Source: Candidatus Kinetoplastibacterium crithidii (ex Angomonas deanei ATCC 30255) (lineage in GTDB: Bacteria; Pseudomonadota; Gammaproteobacteria; Burkholderiales; Burkholderiaceae_B). Taken from it: a stretch of DNA of 64,000 nucleotides. Numbering within the stretch: the first letter of the stretch is position 1; each line of letters begins with the position of its first letter. This document shows, in pieces, positions 40,183 to 50,026 of the stretch. Made by a program: the position numbers and the translations under genes. The notes below the pieces were generated by a model. The model worked only from the letters and a program-made list of their open reading frames with translations. It was not told the origin of the DNA and made no database searches. The stretch lies in assembly GCF_000319225.1 (NCBI RefSeq), contig NC_019815.1, positions 310,001 through 374,000 on the forward strand, read 5' to 3'.

Positions 40183-41436
40183 TGTTCAAAATCCTTGCCG
40201 GCATATATTTTGATGCTTTAATACTAGGATAAATGGTAGCTATAAAAGACAATGATATTGATACGATAGAAATATTTAATATATCAAGATAATTTATATC
40301 ATATGGTAATGTTCCCATAATATAGGACTCTACTGGAAAAAAATTGACCATAAATATCTTCTCAATTAGGCAAACAATTAGGTCTATGTTATATGTAAAT
40401 ATAATTCCAGATATAACACCAATAATTGTCCCTACAAAACCTATCATCAAACCAGTTAATAAAAATATTAAAGAAATATTAATATAACTAACCCCAAATG
40501 TCCTCATTATAGCAATATCATATTTTTTTTCAGATACTAACATTGTCAAAGATGAAAACAAATTAAATGAAGCAATAGCTATAATAACTGACAGTATTAG
40601 AAACATCATTCGTTTTTCAGTTTGGACTGCATTAAACCAAAATTTATTAGTATTAGACCAATCGTCCACAGAAAAATAATCAGGCAAAATATCTCTTATG
40701 TTTTTAACACTTATGGGAGTAAGGTGAACATTCTTTACACAAAATCTTATACCATTCTTCATACTATTAAAAAAGAAGTTATTTGCATCATTAATATTAA
40801 CAAATACCATATTGGCATCATACTCATAATATCCTGATGAAAATATACCTTGTACTATAAATTCTTTTAAACAAGGAGAAAAACCAATAATACTTGAAGA
40901 TGAGTTAGGAGCTAAAACTGTAATACTATCACCAACGCTTACATTAAGAAATTTTGATAATTCTAGACCTATTATGACACCAAATTCATTATCTTTTAAA
41001 TGTTTTATATCACCACAAAATAGATTTTTGTCTAGCCTATACACATTAATAAAATCAGTATCAATCCCCTGAACCTGTACTCCAATTATCTTAGAATCTT
41101 TTAACACTATTGCTTGTGATAAAGAAAAAGATGCACTAGACTCTATGTTAGAATCTTTATCAATTAAAGATTTAAATTTTTTGTAAGAATTAATGAAAGT
41201 ATTATAATCTACTCCTGGAATAGAAATTTCCATATGAGGAATTATATCAAGCATCCTATTACGAACTTCCTTTTGAAAACCATTCATTACTGACAGTATT
41301 ACAATTAAAGCAGCTACTCCAATAGCTATACCGCAAATAGAGGTTATAGTAATAAAAGATATTATTTTATTTTTTTATTTTTGAAATTTAATAAACCGCT
41401 ATATTTAACAGCTAACCAAACCTCATAAGGAATCAT
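40172..41436 (-). pseudogene. lolC: Lipoprotein-releasing system permease LolC/E, frameshifted at an A7 run
   Basis: The permease partner of LolD is encoded in two frames. From the ATG at 41436 the first gives MIPYEVWLAVKYSGLLNFKNKKIK and stops. The second continues with ISFITITSICGIAIGVAALIVILSVMNGFQKE, the conserved first membrane helix, through the periplasmic domain and three C-terminal helices. An A7 run (T7 on plus, 41370-41376) marks the junction; one more A gives a 421-residue protein of normal length. A single permease suggests a LolC/E homodimer-type (LolF-like) system. Taken as the 371-residue piece alone, the protein would lack the start of its first membrane helix. Error or slippage are alternatives to true decay. 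Confidence 0.85.
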
Positions 41437-41514
41437 AAACACAACCCATTACCAATTAAGTTAAAATAGAAGAATTACCAATACACTAATAAAATATACC
41501 ATACAACAAATAAA

Positions 41515-42438
41515 ATGCTTATTGTAATACCTGGTTTTTTTCCTCCAAATGAATTTAATATCAATATTAATAGTATTATAAAAAAAGAAACACCATATAT
41601 TTTTAAATGGCTGAAAAATGCTTCTATAAATTATATAGATGATCAATTGTTAAACTATGGCTGCACTGCTTTTGAAGCATGGCAAATTAAAAACAATGGA
41701 TTTGTTCCTGATAACAATCAAACAATAAGTTCTGCTTTGGGTCCATTGTTTACAAATTTTGAAAAACAAGATAATTACCCAATATGGCTACTAGAATTAG
41801 TAAATATAGAAATTAATACATCTGGAGTTAGTTTATCAAACCCATACAACATAAATCTAGCACATTCAGAAAGTTTGTGTTTATTGAACAGCATAAAATA
41901 CATACTAAATGATTATCCATTTAAAATTGAATATATAGCACCACAAAGATGGCGCATATTTTTACCAGATAGCTTTCATCAACTTTCTCTCAGCCCATAT
42001 TTTATTTTTGAAAAAAAAATTAACGTTTTTTCAAATTGTAAAATAGAAATATTACAATTAAGAAAATTATTAAATGATGTGCAAATGTTCTTTCATAATC
42101 ATGAAATAAATATATACAGGGAGAGTCGTGGATTAAAACCAATAAATTTTTTATGGCTTTATGGTGGAGCAAAATATTGGAACCCTAAACAACAAAAGCC
42201 AGATATATTATTTACAAAACTATATGAAGCTTCTATAAGCCTTAATTACGATATGTGGATCTATGAACTAAAAAATCTAGAATATTTATTTAAGACCTTA
42301 TCAAAGAACAATAAATTGCCAAAAAACAGTACAAATCTAGTGCTTTTAGGTCATGAGAAATGTAATGAATATCTTATTCACAATGATATAAATATATTTA
42401 AACGCTTAAACATCTTTAAAAATGAACTCTTCCTATAA
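41515..42438 (+). CDS. Conserved betaproteobacterial protein linked to recJ, function unknown
   Basis: This 307-residue protein is of a family I know from Burkholderiales genomes next to recJ, sometimes annotated as phosphoglycerate mutase-like or regulatory. The best-conserved part is the block near 185-225, with LLNDVQMFFHNHEIN, then RESRGLKPINFLWLYGG. It also has a VIPGFFPP start and an APQRWRIFLPD segment. No catalytic metal motif of true phosphoglycerate mutases is visible. Its 3' end overlaps recJ by 17 bases, so the two are coupled. Function is unknown; survival in a reduced genome argues that it matters. Confidence 0.8.
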   Translation: MLIVIPGFFPPNEFNININSIIKKETPYIFKWLKNASINYIDDQLLNYGCTAFEAWQIKNNGFVPDNNQTISSALGPLFTNFEKQDNYPIWLLELVNIEINTSGVSLSNPYNINLAHSESLCLLNSIKYILNDYPFKIEYIAPQRWRIFLPDSFHQLSLSPYFIFEKKINVFSNCKIEILQLRKLLNDVQMFFHNHEINIYRESRGLKPINFLWLYGGAKYWNPKQQKPDILFTKLYEASISLNYDMWIYELKNLEYLFKTLSKNNKLPKNSTNLVLLGHEKCNEYLIHNDINIFKRLNIFKNELFL

Positions 42439-44131
42439 AATTTATACAAGAAAAATACATAAAGAAAATTATGATCTTCTATTAAAAAACGGTATAAATC
42501 CATTATTAGCTAAACTATTCTCATCCAGAGGTGTAACAGAACCCTCCCAAGTACAATATATCTGGTCTAATTTAATTAACCCCAACAATCTTAGTCAAAT
42601 AGAAAAAGCAACGAATTATTTACTAGAATCAATAATTAGAAAAAAAAGAATTCTTATAGTAGCTGACTATGATTGTGATGGAGCTACAGCATGTGCCTTA
42701 GCTGTAAGAGCTTTAAAAAAAATGGGGGCTATTGTCAATTTTATAGTACCTAACAGGTTTAATAATAATTATGGATTGTCAGTTGATATTATTAAACAAG
42801 CTTATGAACAAGCTATGGAAAAGCCCGATTTAATAATAACTGTAGATAACGGAATCTCTAGTATTGAAGGAGTAGAATATGCTAGACAAATGGGTATAGA
42901 TGTAATTGTAACAGATCATCATTTACCAGGTAAAACATTACCAAAAGCTTTAGCAATTATTAACCCAAATCAATCTGGTTGCAATTTTCCATCTAAAAAT
43001 TTAGCTGGCGTTGGAGTTATCTTTTATTTAATGATTGCATTAAGATCAAAAATGCGTATACGTGGAATTTATAAAGAAAATGAAGGACCTAAACTAAATG
43101 AGTTAGTTGATTTGGTAGCCCTAGGAACTGTAGCTGATCTTGTTAAGTTAGATTTAAATAATAGAATCCTAGTTACTCAAGGATTAAAAAGAATACAAGC
43201 AAACAAAACAATAGTAGGAATACAAGCGCTTTTTAATGTATCTAATAAAAAAATTAATATTGCAAATAGTAATGATTTGGGTTTTTTTATAGCACCAAAA
43301 ATCAATGCTGCCGGAAGGTTATCTGATATGAGTATCGGAATACGTTGTCTAATAACTGATAACTATGAAGAGGCACTAGATATAGCACAAAAATTAAATG
43401 ATATTAATAATGAAAGAAAAAAAATAGAAGAAGAAAGTAATTTACAAGCTATATCAGAAATTGATAATTATGAATCTGAGTCAAGTAATAGTATATGTAT
43501 TTATAAAGAAAATTGGAATCATGGCATAGTAGGATTAATTGCATCAAAATTAAAAGAGAAATACTGGAAACCAACTATAGCATTTGCTCCTTCAAAAAAT
43601 AACGAATTAAGAGGCTCCGGAAGATCTATTACAGGAATAAATATAAAAGAAATATTAGATATTATTTCAAAAAAATTTAATATAATACAACAGTTCGGAG
43701 GTCATGCAATGGCTGCTGGACTAACAATTACGAAAAACAACTACATGAATTTTAAATCAGCATTTGAGGAAACAACAAAAAATATAATAGGTAATAATGA
43801 TATACGACAATTATTAGAAACTGATGGTTCTCTTGATATAAAGTATGCTAATACAGAATTTGCAAATTTGCTAAATCAACAAGTATGGGGATCAGGGTTT
43901 GATGAACCACTATTTATAGATCAGTTTGAAATTATTTCTCAAAAAACATTAAAAAACAAACATTTAAAACTAGTACTACAACGTGAAAAATTGTTATTCG
44001 ATGGAATATATTTTAACCATCAAATAGTAGAATATAAAAATATTAAGGCTATATATAGAATAGAAAACAACTTATGGAATGATAAAACATCATTGCAGTT
44101 AATTATAAGATTAATTATACCAAATGATTAA
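42422..44131 (+). CDS. recJ: Single-stranded-DNA-specific exonuclease RecJ
   Basis: RecJ degrades single-stranded DNA 5' to 3' in repair and recombination. The DHH-family motifs are present: ILIVADYDCDGATACALA near 77-94, ITVDNGISS, VTDHHLPG (the DHH motif), AAGRLSDMS, and the DHHA1 domain GSGRSITGINIKEIL with QQFGGHAMAAGLTI. The length is 569 residues. It overlaps the upstream gene and converges on nadE with a 1-base gap. Retaining RecJ suggests that some recombination repair remains. Confidence 0.96.
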   Translation: MNSSYKIYTRKIHKENYDLLLKNGINPLLAKLFSSRGVTEPSQVQYIWSNLINPNNLSQIEKATNYLLESIIRKKRILIVADYDCDGATACALAVRALKKMGAIVNFIVPNRFNNNYGLSVDIIKQAYEQAMEKPDLIITVDNGISSIEGVEYARQMGIDVIVTDHHLPGKTLPKALAIINPNQSGCNFPSKNLAGVGVIFYLMIALRSKMRIRGIYKENEGPKLNELVDLVALGTVADLVKLDLNNRILVTQGLKRIQANKTIVGIQALFNVSNKKINIANSNDLGFFIAPKINAAGRLSDMSIGIRCLITDNYEEALDIAQKLNDINNERKKIEEESNLQAISEIDNYESESSNSICIYKENWNHGIVGLIASKLKEKYWKPTIAFAPSKNNELRGSGRSITGINIKEILDIISKKFNIIQQFGGHAMAAGLTITKNNYMNFKSAFEETTKNIIGNNDIRQLLETDGSLDIKYANTEFANLLNQQVWGSGFDEPLFIDQFEIISQKTLKNKHLKLVLQREKLLFDGIYFNHQIVEYKNIKAIYRIENNLWNDKTSLQLIIRLIIPND

Positions 44132-44132
44132 A

Positions 44133-45755
44133 CTATAGTTTTTCATAAAATGAATTCGTAATAGGATAACGCCAATCACAACCAAATGAACAAGAAGTAA
44201 TTTTAGGACCTATTGGAGATTGGGATCTTTTATATTCATTTTTATGTAAAAGTTCTAATATCCTATTAACAATATCAACACCATAGCCACAATCTATGAT
44301 TTGCTCTATTGTAAATTTTTTTTCTATATATAACTCCAAGACCTCATCTAATAAATCATAAGGAGGTAAAGTATCTTGATCAGTCTGATCAAATTTTAAT
44401 TCAGCTGAAGGAGCTCTCGAAATTATTCGATCAGGAATAATATAAGATATTCTATTTCGCCATTTTGATAATTTATAAACCATTGTTTTGCTTATGTCCT
44501 TAAGTAAAGCAAAACCACCAACCATATCTCCATAAAGGGTACAGTATCCCATAGCTATTTCAGATTTGTTGCCTGTTGTTACAACTAAGTTACCATTAGT
44601 ATTTGAAATAGCCATTAATAAATTACCTCGTATTCTAGCTTGAATGTTTTCTTTTGCTATTTCAGATGTCTTTAAAATTTCATTTGTAATATTATTATAT
44701 GAATAAAGTATCTTATTAATATCAATATTATTATACTCAACATTTAATCTTCTAGCTAAAATATCAGCATCTATAATAGACATTTCCGATGTATAACAAG
44801 TAGACATCATAATTGCCTGCACTCTATTAGAACCAATAGCATCCACCGCTAATGTAAGAGCTAGAGCTGAATCTATACCACCTGACAAACCTATAATGAC
44901 TCCAGGAAAATTATTCTTATTTATATAATCCCTTAAACTTAAAACCAATGCATTCCATACCTGCAACTCTATATTAGGATTTTGCAAAATATCAAAATAA
45001 TTGATACTTGATTCTTCACATACATTTATATCAAAATAATCTAAATCTTCTTTCCAAGAAAAAAGTTTCTTAGTACACAAACCACGTGAATTCATGAAAA
45101 AAGAACCACCATCAAATATTAATTCATCTTGCCCTCCTACCGCATTAACATAAACTAACCCGCAACGTAATTTATTTACTAACTTTTTACAAATTGAATA
45201 ACGCAACTCATCTTTACCAATAAAAAAAGGAGAAGCATTAAGACTAACAATTATATCAACATGTAAATCTTGGTATAATTCAATAGACGCATCTACCCAT
45301 AAATCTTCACAAATCATTATGCCAATTTTTTTACTTTTAATATTAAAAGTAAATGCTTGTTTCTTAATAGAAAAATATCTCTTTTCATCAAAAACAGAGT
45401 AATTCGGCAATTGACTTTTATAATACCTACCTATAACTGCTCCATTATTAAATAATGTTGCTACGTTATATGCATTATTAGATTCATGATGAACATGCCC
45501 TACTAAAACAAATAACTTCTTAAGACCAATAGTTGATTGACGAAGCTTTTCCAAATGCAAATTTTGTGATTTGATGAATGAATGATGAAATAATAAGTCT
45601 TCTGGTGGATAACCTGTAATAACAAGTTCTGGAGTAACTAATAAATCAAAATTATTATAAGATTCATTAATAATTTTTATCAACTTGATAGTATTGCCCT
45701 CTATATCCCCAACAACTGAATTTATTTGAGCTATTGCAATTTTAATATTATTCAT
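44133..45755 (-). CDS. nadE: Glutamine-dependent NAD+ synthetase
   Basis: NadE amidates nicotinate adenine dinucleotide to NAD+. The 540-residue protein has the N-terminal nitrilase-type glutaminase domain with the Glu43-Lys113-Cys149 triad (TPELVITGYPPEDLL; GRYYKSQLPNY; IMICEDLW). The synthetase domain follows with the PP-loop IGLSGGIDSALALTLAVDA, then TTGNKSEIAMGYCTLYGDM. Both halves look intact, so it can use glutamine directly. Confidence 0.97.
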   Translation of the reverse strand: MNNIKIAIAQINSVVGDIEGNTIKLIKIINESYNNFDLLVTPELVITGYPPEDLLFHHSFIKSQNLHLEKLRQSTIGLKKLFVLVGHVHHESNNAYNVATLFNNGAVIGRYYKSQLPNYSVFDEKRYFSIKKQAFTFNIKSKKIGIMICEDLWVDASIELYQDLHVDIIVSLNASPFFIGKDELRYSICKKLVNKLRCGLVYVNAVGGQDELIFDGGSFFMNSRGLCTKKLFSWKEDLDYFDINVCEESSINYFDILQNPNIELQVWNALVLSLRDYINKNNFPGVIIGLSGGIDSALALTLAVDAIGSNRVQAIMMSTCYTSEMSIIDADILARRLNVEYNNIDINKILYSYNNITNEILKTSEIAKENIQARIRGNLLMAISNTNGNLVVTTGNKSEIAMGYCTLYGDMVGGFALLKDISKTMVYKLSKWRNRISYIIPDRIISRAPSAELKFDQTDQDTLPPYDLLDEVLELYIEKKFTIEQIIDCGYGVDIVNRILELLHKNEYKRSQSPIGPKITSCSFGCDWRYPITNSFYEKL

Positions 45756-45785
45756 TAAATAATCTCATCATGATATTCAACTCAA

Positions 45786-46958
45786 CTAATCACATTGCAT
45801 AAAATTATGCATTGATGGTTTTTGATAAAGACGCAATTGAAATTTATATATCATAGAATTAATATGATCAAAGATTTCTCCTTGTATACGCTCATGTTCG
45901 ACCCATGCTGTTAATGCAGTAAAACAATATATTTCTATAGGAATACCTTCAGATTTTTGTTCCATCATTCTAACCAACATAGGCATATCTTGTCGCAACT
46001 CATCATGACTTTTTAAAAAAGCAGTTATATAATATCTAAACAAAGATATATTCATAAAATGATCTTGATCTTTATGGTTTAATTCTAAATAATTAGATAA
46101 TAAAGATATTTTCATTAATTCAGTAATTTCAACCTTATTCATAATTTTAATACTGGATATATCTATATATATAACCCTTTTTATTCTCCTCCCACCAGAT
46201 TCAAACATTTGTCTATAATTACGATAACTTTCTGCAAATAATTTATAAGTAGGCACAGTAGTAACCGTATTATCCCAATTTTGGATCTTTACAGTGTGTA
46301 AAGCTATATCTCTAACATAACCATCAGCATTAGATTGAGGCATTTCAATCCAATCTCCTATCCTAAGCATATCATTTGTTGTTAATTGAGTGCCTGCTAC
46401 TAAAGACAAGAGAGTATCTTTAAACACAAGTAAAAGAACAGCAGATAAAGCACCTAACCCAGAAATCATCCACAATGGAGAACGATTTATAAGAACAGAT
46501 AATACCAAAACTATACCTATAACTATTAATAGTAGCTTACCTACCTGTATATACACTTTAATAGATCTAGCTCTAGCAGAATATATGCTTTGAATAACAC
46601 TTAATAACCCGATAAGAGCAGCAAATATATAAATCCATATAATAGCACTAGCAAATCTAGAAATATATTCAGCTATATTTCCAATATGATAGACAAATTT
46701 AATTCCTTCAGAAATAACAAAAAAAGGCACAGAACGCAAGATGTTCTTATACACGTTGTATCTATATAATTCATGATGCCACTTTCCATAACCATCAATA
46801 TTAATAACTTTATTTGTTAACCAAACTAATAAACGAGATATACCCCATTGCACTACAAATGAAATAATAATTAAACAAAATAAACATGAAATTATTTTAA
46901 TTAATCCTAATGTAGGAATATAAAACTCAATCATTCTAATTATCTCATCAAGCTTCAT
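45786..46958 (-). CDS. ybdG: Mechanosensitive channel, YbdG/MscM type
   Basis: The 390-residue protein belongs to the MscS superfamily, YbdG branch. Several hydrophobic helices fill about 18-180, followed by the pore-lining region GALSAVLLLVFKDTLLSLVAG and the beta domain with IQNWDNTVTTVPTYKLFAESYRNYRQMFESGGRRIKR, a diagnostic YbdG block. Such channels release solutes on hypo-osmotic stress. It lies between nadE and lpdA, about 30-40 bases from each. It could matter inside a host cell, where osmolarity changes. Confidence 0.9.
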   Translation of the reverse strand: MKLDEIIRMIEFYIPTLGLIKIISCLFCLIIISFVVQWGISRLLVWLTNKVINIDGYGKWHHELYRYNVYKNILRSVPFFVISEGIKFVYHIGNIAEYISRFASAIIWIYIFAALIGLLSVIQSIYSARARSIKVYIQVGKLLLIVIGIVLVLSVLINRSPLWMISGLGALSAVLLLVFKDTLLSLVAGTQLTTNDMLRIGDWIEMPQSNADGYVRDIALHTVKIQNWDNTVTTVPTYKLFAESYRNYRQMFESGGRRIKRVIYIDISSIKIMNKVEITELMKISLLSNYLELNHKDQDHFMNISLFRYYITAFLKSHDELRQDMPMLVRMMEQKSEGIPIEIYCFTALTAWVEHERIQGEIFDHINSMIYKFQLRLYQKPSMHNFMQCD

Positions 46959-47000
46959 TTAAAATCCCCAAGTTTTATATATTACATTATTAATTTTACA

Positions 47001-48707
47001 TTATGGTAAGTCAGTGCAAATTCCCAGGGCTACTTCTGAAGACATGCCTATAGATTCTGATAGGGTTGGATGAGGATGAATAGTTTTTGCTATATCAAAC
47101 ATATCTGATCCCATTTCGATGGCAAGAGCTATTTCTCCAATTAAGTCACCAGCATGAGATCCTACAATACCACCACCAATAATTCTTTTGCTATCAACAT
47201 CAAATATAAGTTTAGTAAACCCATTTTCACTATTAGTTGCAATAGCTTTCCCTGAAGCACTCCATGGAAATAATCCTATTTTTATATTCATTTCGCTCTT
47301 CTTTGCTTCAAGTTCAGTAATACCTACCCAAGCAATCTCTGGACTAGTATAAGCCACTGATGGGATAACAGCTGCATCAAAAAAAGATTTTTCTCCATGT
47401 ATAACTTCAGCTGCGACATGAGCTTCATGAACAGCCTTGTGGGCAAGCATCGGATTGCCATTTACATCACCAATTGCAAATATATTTGCAATATTTGTTC
47501 TCATCTGTTGATCTACTTTAATAAAACCATCATGACTTAACACAATACCAATTTTATCTAAATTAATTTTATCAACATTAGGTTTGCGACCTATAGCCTG
47601 TAGAACCATATCATAACATTGAGGTATATTTGGAGCATTTTTCCCCTCAAAACTAACATACACACCATCATTTCTAGACTCAGCACCAATAACTTTGGTT
47701 TCTAACATTATGTTATTAAAACGATTTTCATTAGATTTAGACCACGTTTTAACTAAATCACGATCAGCACCAGAAATTAAATTATTAGATACTTCTACTA
47801 TATCTATTTCAGAACCTAAAGCAGAATATATTGTTCCCATTTCTAAACTTATAATACCTCCACCTATTAATAACATTTTTTTAGGTATCATAGGTAATTT
47901 TAAAGCTCCTGTTGAATCAACAATTCTATCGTCTATAGGTAAGAAAGGTAGATGTACAGCATGACTTCCTGTCGCTATGATAGCATTTTTAAAGTTAACG
48001 ATTTTAGATAAGTTGTTATTAGATTTTACAGACAGACTATTTCTGTCCAAAAACTTAGCAAACCCATTAATAACTCTAACTTTTCGCGCTTTAGCCATAC
48101 TACTTAGACCATTGGTCAATTTAGACACTGTAGAGTCAACAGAATTCCTTAATTTATTCAAATCTATATTAGGCTTCTCTTGATATTCTATTCCACAATC
48201 AAAAGATTTTTTCACTCTTTCAATAATAGATACGTCATGTAATAAAGCCTTGGTTGGAATGCATCCAACATTTAAACAAACACCTCCTAATTTAGGATGT
48301 TCTTCTATTAGAATAGTATCCAATCCTAGATCTGCTGCACGAAAAGCAGCAGAATATCCTCCAGGACCAGACCCTATAATAACAACTTGGCAATTAACAA
48401 CATCACAATCTATATCATGTTTTAAGTCTGGACTTGAATTTGAACTTGCATCTACACCTAAATCACTAGTTTTTAGCTCTACTATAATACTTCCTGCTGA
48501 TATGCTGTCACCAACTTTGACACAAATATTGACTATTTCTCCTTCAATATTTGATGGAATATCCATAACAGACTTTTCAGACTCAACAGTAATTAAACTT
48601 TGTTCTTTTTTAACAAGATCACCATTAGAAACTAAAATCTCTACAATCTTAGCCTCTTTTATATCACCAATATCCGGAACTACTACTTTATACACATTGT
48701 TTATCAT
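47001..48707 (-). CDS. lpdA: Dihydrolipoamide dehydrogenase with N-terminal lipoyl domain (PDH E3)
   Basis: E3 reoxidises the dihydrolipoyl groups of pyruvate dehydrogenase. An N-terminal lipoyl domain (about 1-75; lipoyl lysine Lys45 in VESEKSVMDI) is fused to the flavoprotein: FAD motif VVIIGSGPGGYSAAFRAADLG, redox disulfide GGVCLNVGCIPTKALLHD, NAD motif LLIGGGIISLEMGT, and the C-terminal His-Glu IHPHPTLSE. I start at ATG 48707, with AAGTGA before it; an in-frame GTG three codons upstream abuts the aceF stop. A lipoyl domain on E3 is known from betaproteobacteria and Neisseria. Confidence 0.95.
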   Translation of the reverse strand: MINNVYKVVVPDIGDIKEAKIVEILVSNGDLVKKEQSLITVESEKSVMDIPSNIEGEIVNICVKVGDSISAGSIIVELKTSDLGVDASSNSSPDLKHDIDCDVVNCQVVIIGSGPGGYSAAFRAADLGLDTILIEEHPKLGGVCLNVGCIPTKALLHDVSIIERVKKSFDCGIEYQEKPNIDLNKLRNSVDSTVSKLTNGLSSMAKARKVRVINGFAKFLDRNSLSVKSNNNLSKIVNFKNAIIATGSHAVHLPFLPIDDRIVDSTGALKLPMIPKKMLLIGGGIISLEMGTIYSALGSEIDIVEVSNNLISGADRDLVKTWSKSNENRFNNIMLETKVIGAESRNDGVYVSFEGKNAPNIPQCYDMVLQAIGRKPNVDKINLDKIGIVLSHDGFIKVDQQMRTNIANIFAIGDVNGNPMLAHKAVHEAHVAAEVIHGEKSFFDAAVIPSVAYTSPEIAWVGITELEAKKSEMNIKIGLFPWSASGKAIATNSENGFTKLIFDVDSKRIIGGGIVGSHAGDLIGEIALAIEMGSDMFDIAKTIHPHPTLSESIGMSSEVALGICTDLP

Positions 48708-48716
48708 ATTTATCAC

Positions 48717-50015
48717 TTATAAAGAAATAAGACGAAAATCATTCATAATTTGACACAAATATTTATTAAAATGTGCGGCCATTGCACCATCGATAACTCT
48801 ATGATCATAAGAAAGAGATATAGGCATAATCAATCTTGGCACGAATTGTTTACCATCCCACAACGGTTTAAAGGCAGATTTAGATACACCTAATATCGCT
48901 ACTTCTGGAGCGTTAACTATTGGAGTAAAAGAAACACCACCTATTCCTCCTAGAGAAGAAATAGAAAAACATCCACCCTGCATCTCTTTAGCAAATAATT
49001 TGCCTTCCCTAGCTTTTTGAGATAAGTTTTTTATTTCCGATGCAATTTCAATAACGCCTTTATTATCAACATTATGTATTACAGGAACCATTAATCCATT
49101 AGGAGTATCTACAGCAAATCCTATATTATAATATTTTTTAAGTATTAGTTTATCATTATCCAAAGAAGCATTAAAATCTGGAAATTTTTTTAAACAAGAA
49201 ACTAGTGCTTTAACTAAAAAAGATAACATAGTAACTTTTATATTGCTTTTAGATAAATCTTGATTTATTTTAGCTCTAAAATCTTCTAAATCAGTAATAT
49301 CAGCCTCATCATTATTAGTAACATGAGGTATCATCATCCAGTTACGATGCAAACTGGAACCAGATATTTTCTGAATCCTACTCAATGGCTTGCTATCAAT
49401 TTCACCAAATTGAGCAAAATCTATTTTTGGCCAAGGTGGCAAATTAAATAATTCAGCGCCACTAGTTACAGATGGATTATTTAAATTATTTTTAACAAAA
49501 GAACTAACATCATCCACAGTAATACGACCCTTCTTACCTGTTCCATGTACTTGAGAAATTTCTACACCCAATTCTCTAGCAAACTTCCTTATAGACGGAG
49601 AGGCATAAGAAAAATTTTTTACTACATCCCTATTATTGATAGATGAAATATGATCAATATTATTATCACTAACTAATATTTTTTCGCTCTTAATCTTGCT
49701 ATTAACAGGTACATCTTTTATAGAAATATTATCTATATTTGATTTCTCTGGAACTGCACTAACAATATCGGTATTATTTTTTTCTATAGATAGCAAATGA
49801 AAATTCTCAGAGATTTTATCACCAACCTTTACATTAACCGATTTAACTATACCTGCACAAGGAGCAGGAACTTCCATAGAAGCTTTATCTGATTCTATAG
49901 TAATAACACCTTGTTCTGAAATAACTTCATCTCCTATAGAAACTAAAACTTCTATAACTCGAAATTCCTTTGAATCTCCAACTGATGGCATATTAAATTC
50001 TATAATTTCATTCAT
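48717..50015 (-). CDS. aceF: Pyruvate dehydrogenase E2, dihydrolipoamide acetyltransferase
   Basis: AceF forms the core of pyruvate dehydrogenase. Domains in order are one lipoyl domain (lysine 44 in ESDKASMEVP), an Asn/Ser/Lys-rich linker, the E1/E3-binding domain (ASPSIRKFARELGVEISQVHGTGKKGRITVDDV), and the acetyltransferase domain with SLSYDHRVIDGAMAAHF near the C-terminus. At 432 residues it has only one lipoyl domain, where E. coli has three. It follows aceE by 11 bases. The lysine is a likely substrate of the split lipoate ligase at 1.9-3.0 kb. Confidence 0.96.
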   Translation of the reverse strand: MNEIIEFNMPSVGDSKEFRVIEVLVSIGDEVISEQGVITIESDKASMEVPAPCAGIVKSVNVKVGDKISENFHLLSIEKNNTDIVSAVPEKSNIDNISIKDVPVNSKIKSEKILVSDNNIDHISSINNRDVVKNFSYASPSIRKFARELGVEISQVHGTGKKGRITVDDVSSFVKNNLNNPSVTSGAELFNLPPWPKIDFAQFGEIDSKPLSRIQKISGSSLHRNWMMIPHVTNNDEADITDLEDFRAKINQDLSKSNIKVTMLSFLVKALVSCLKKFPDFNASLDNDKLILKKYYNIGFAVDTPNGLMVPVIHNVDNKGVIEIASEIKNLSQKAREGKLFAKEMQGGCFSISSLGGIGGVSFTPIVNAPEVAILGVSKSAFKPLWDGKQFVPRLIMPISLSYDHRVIDGAMAAHFNKYLCQIMNDFRLISL

Positions 50016-50026
50016 GTTTTATTATC

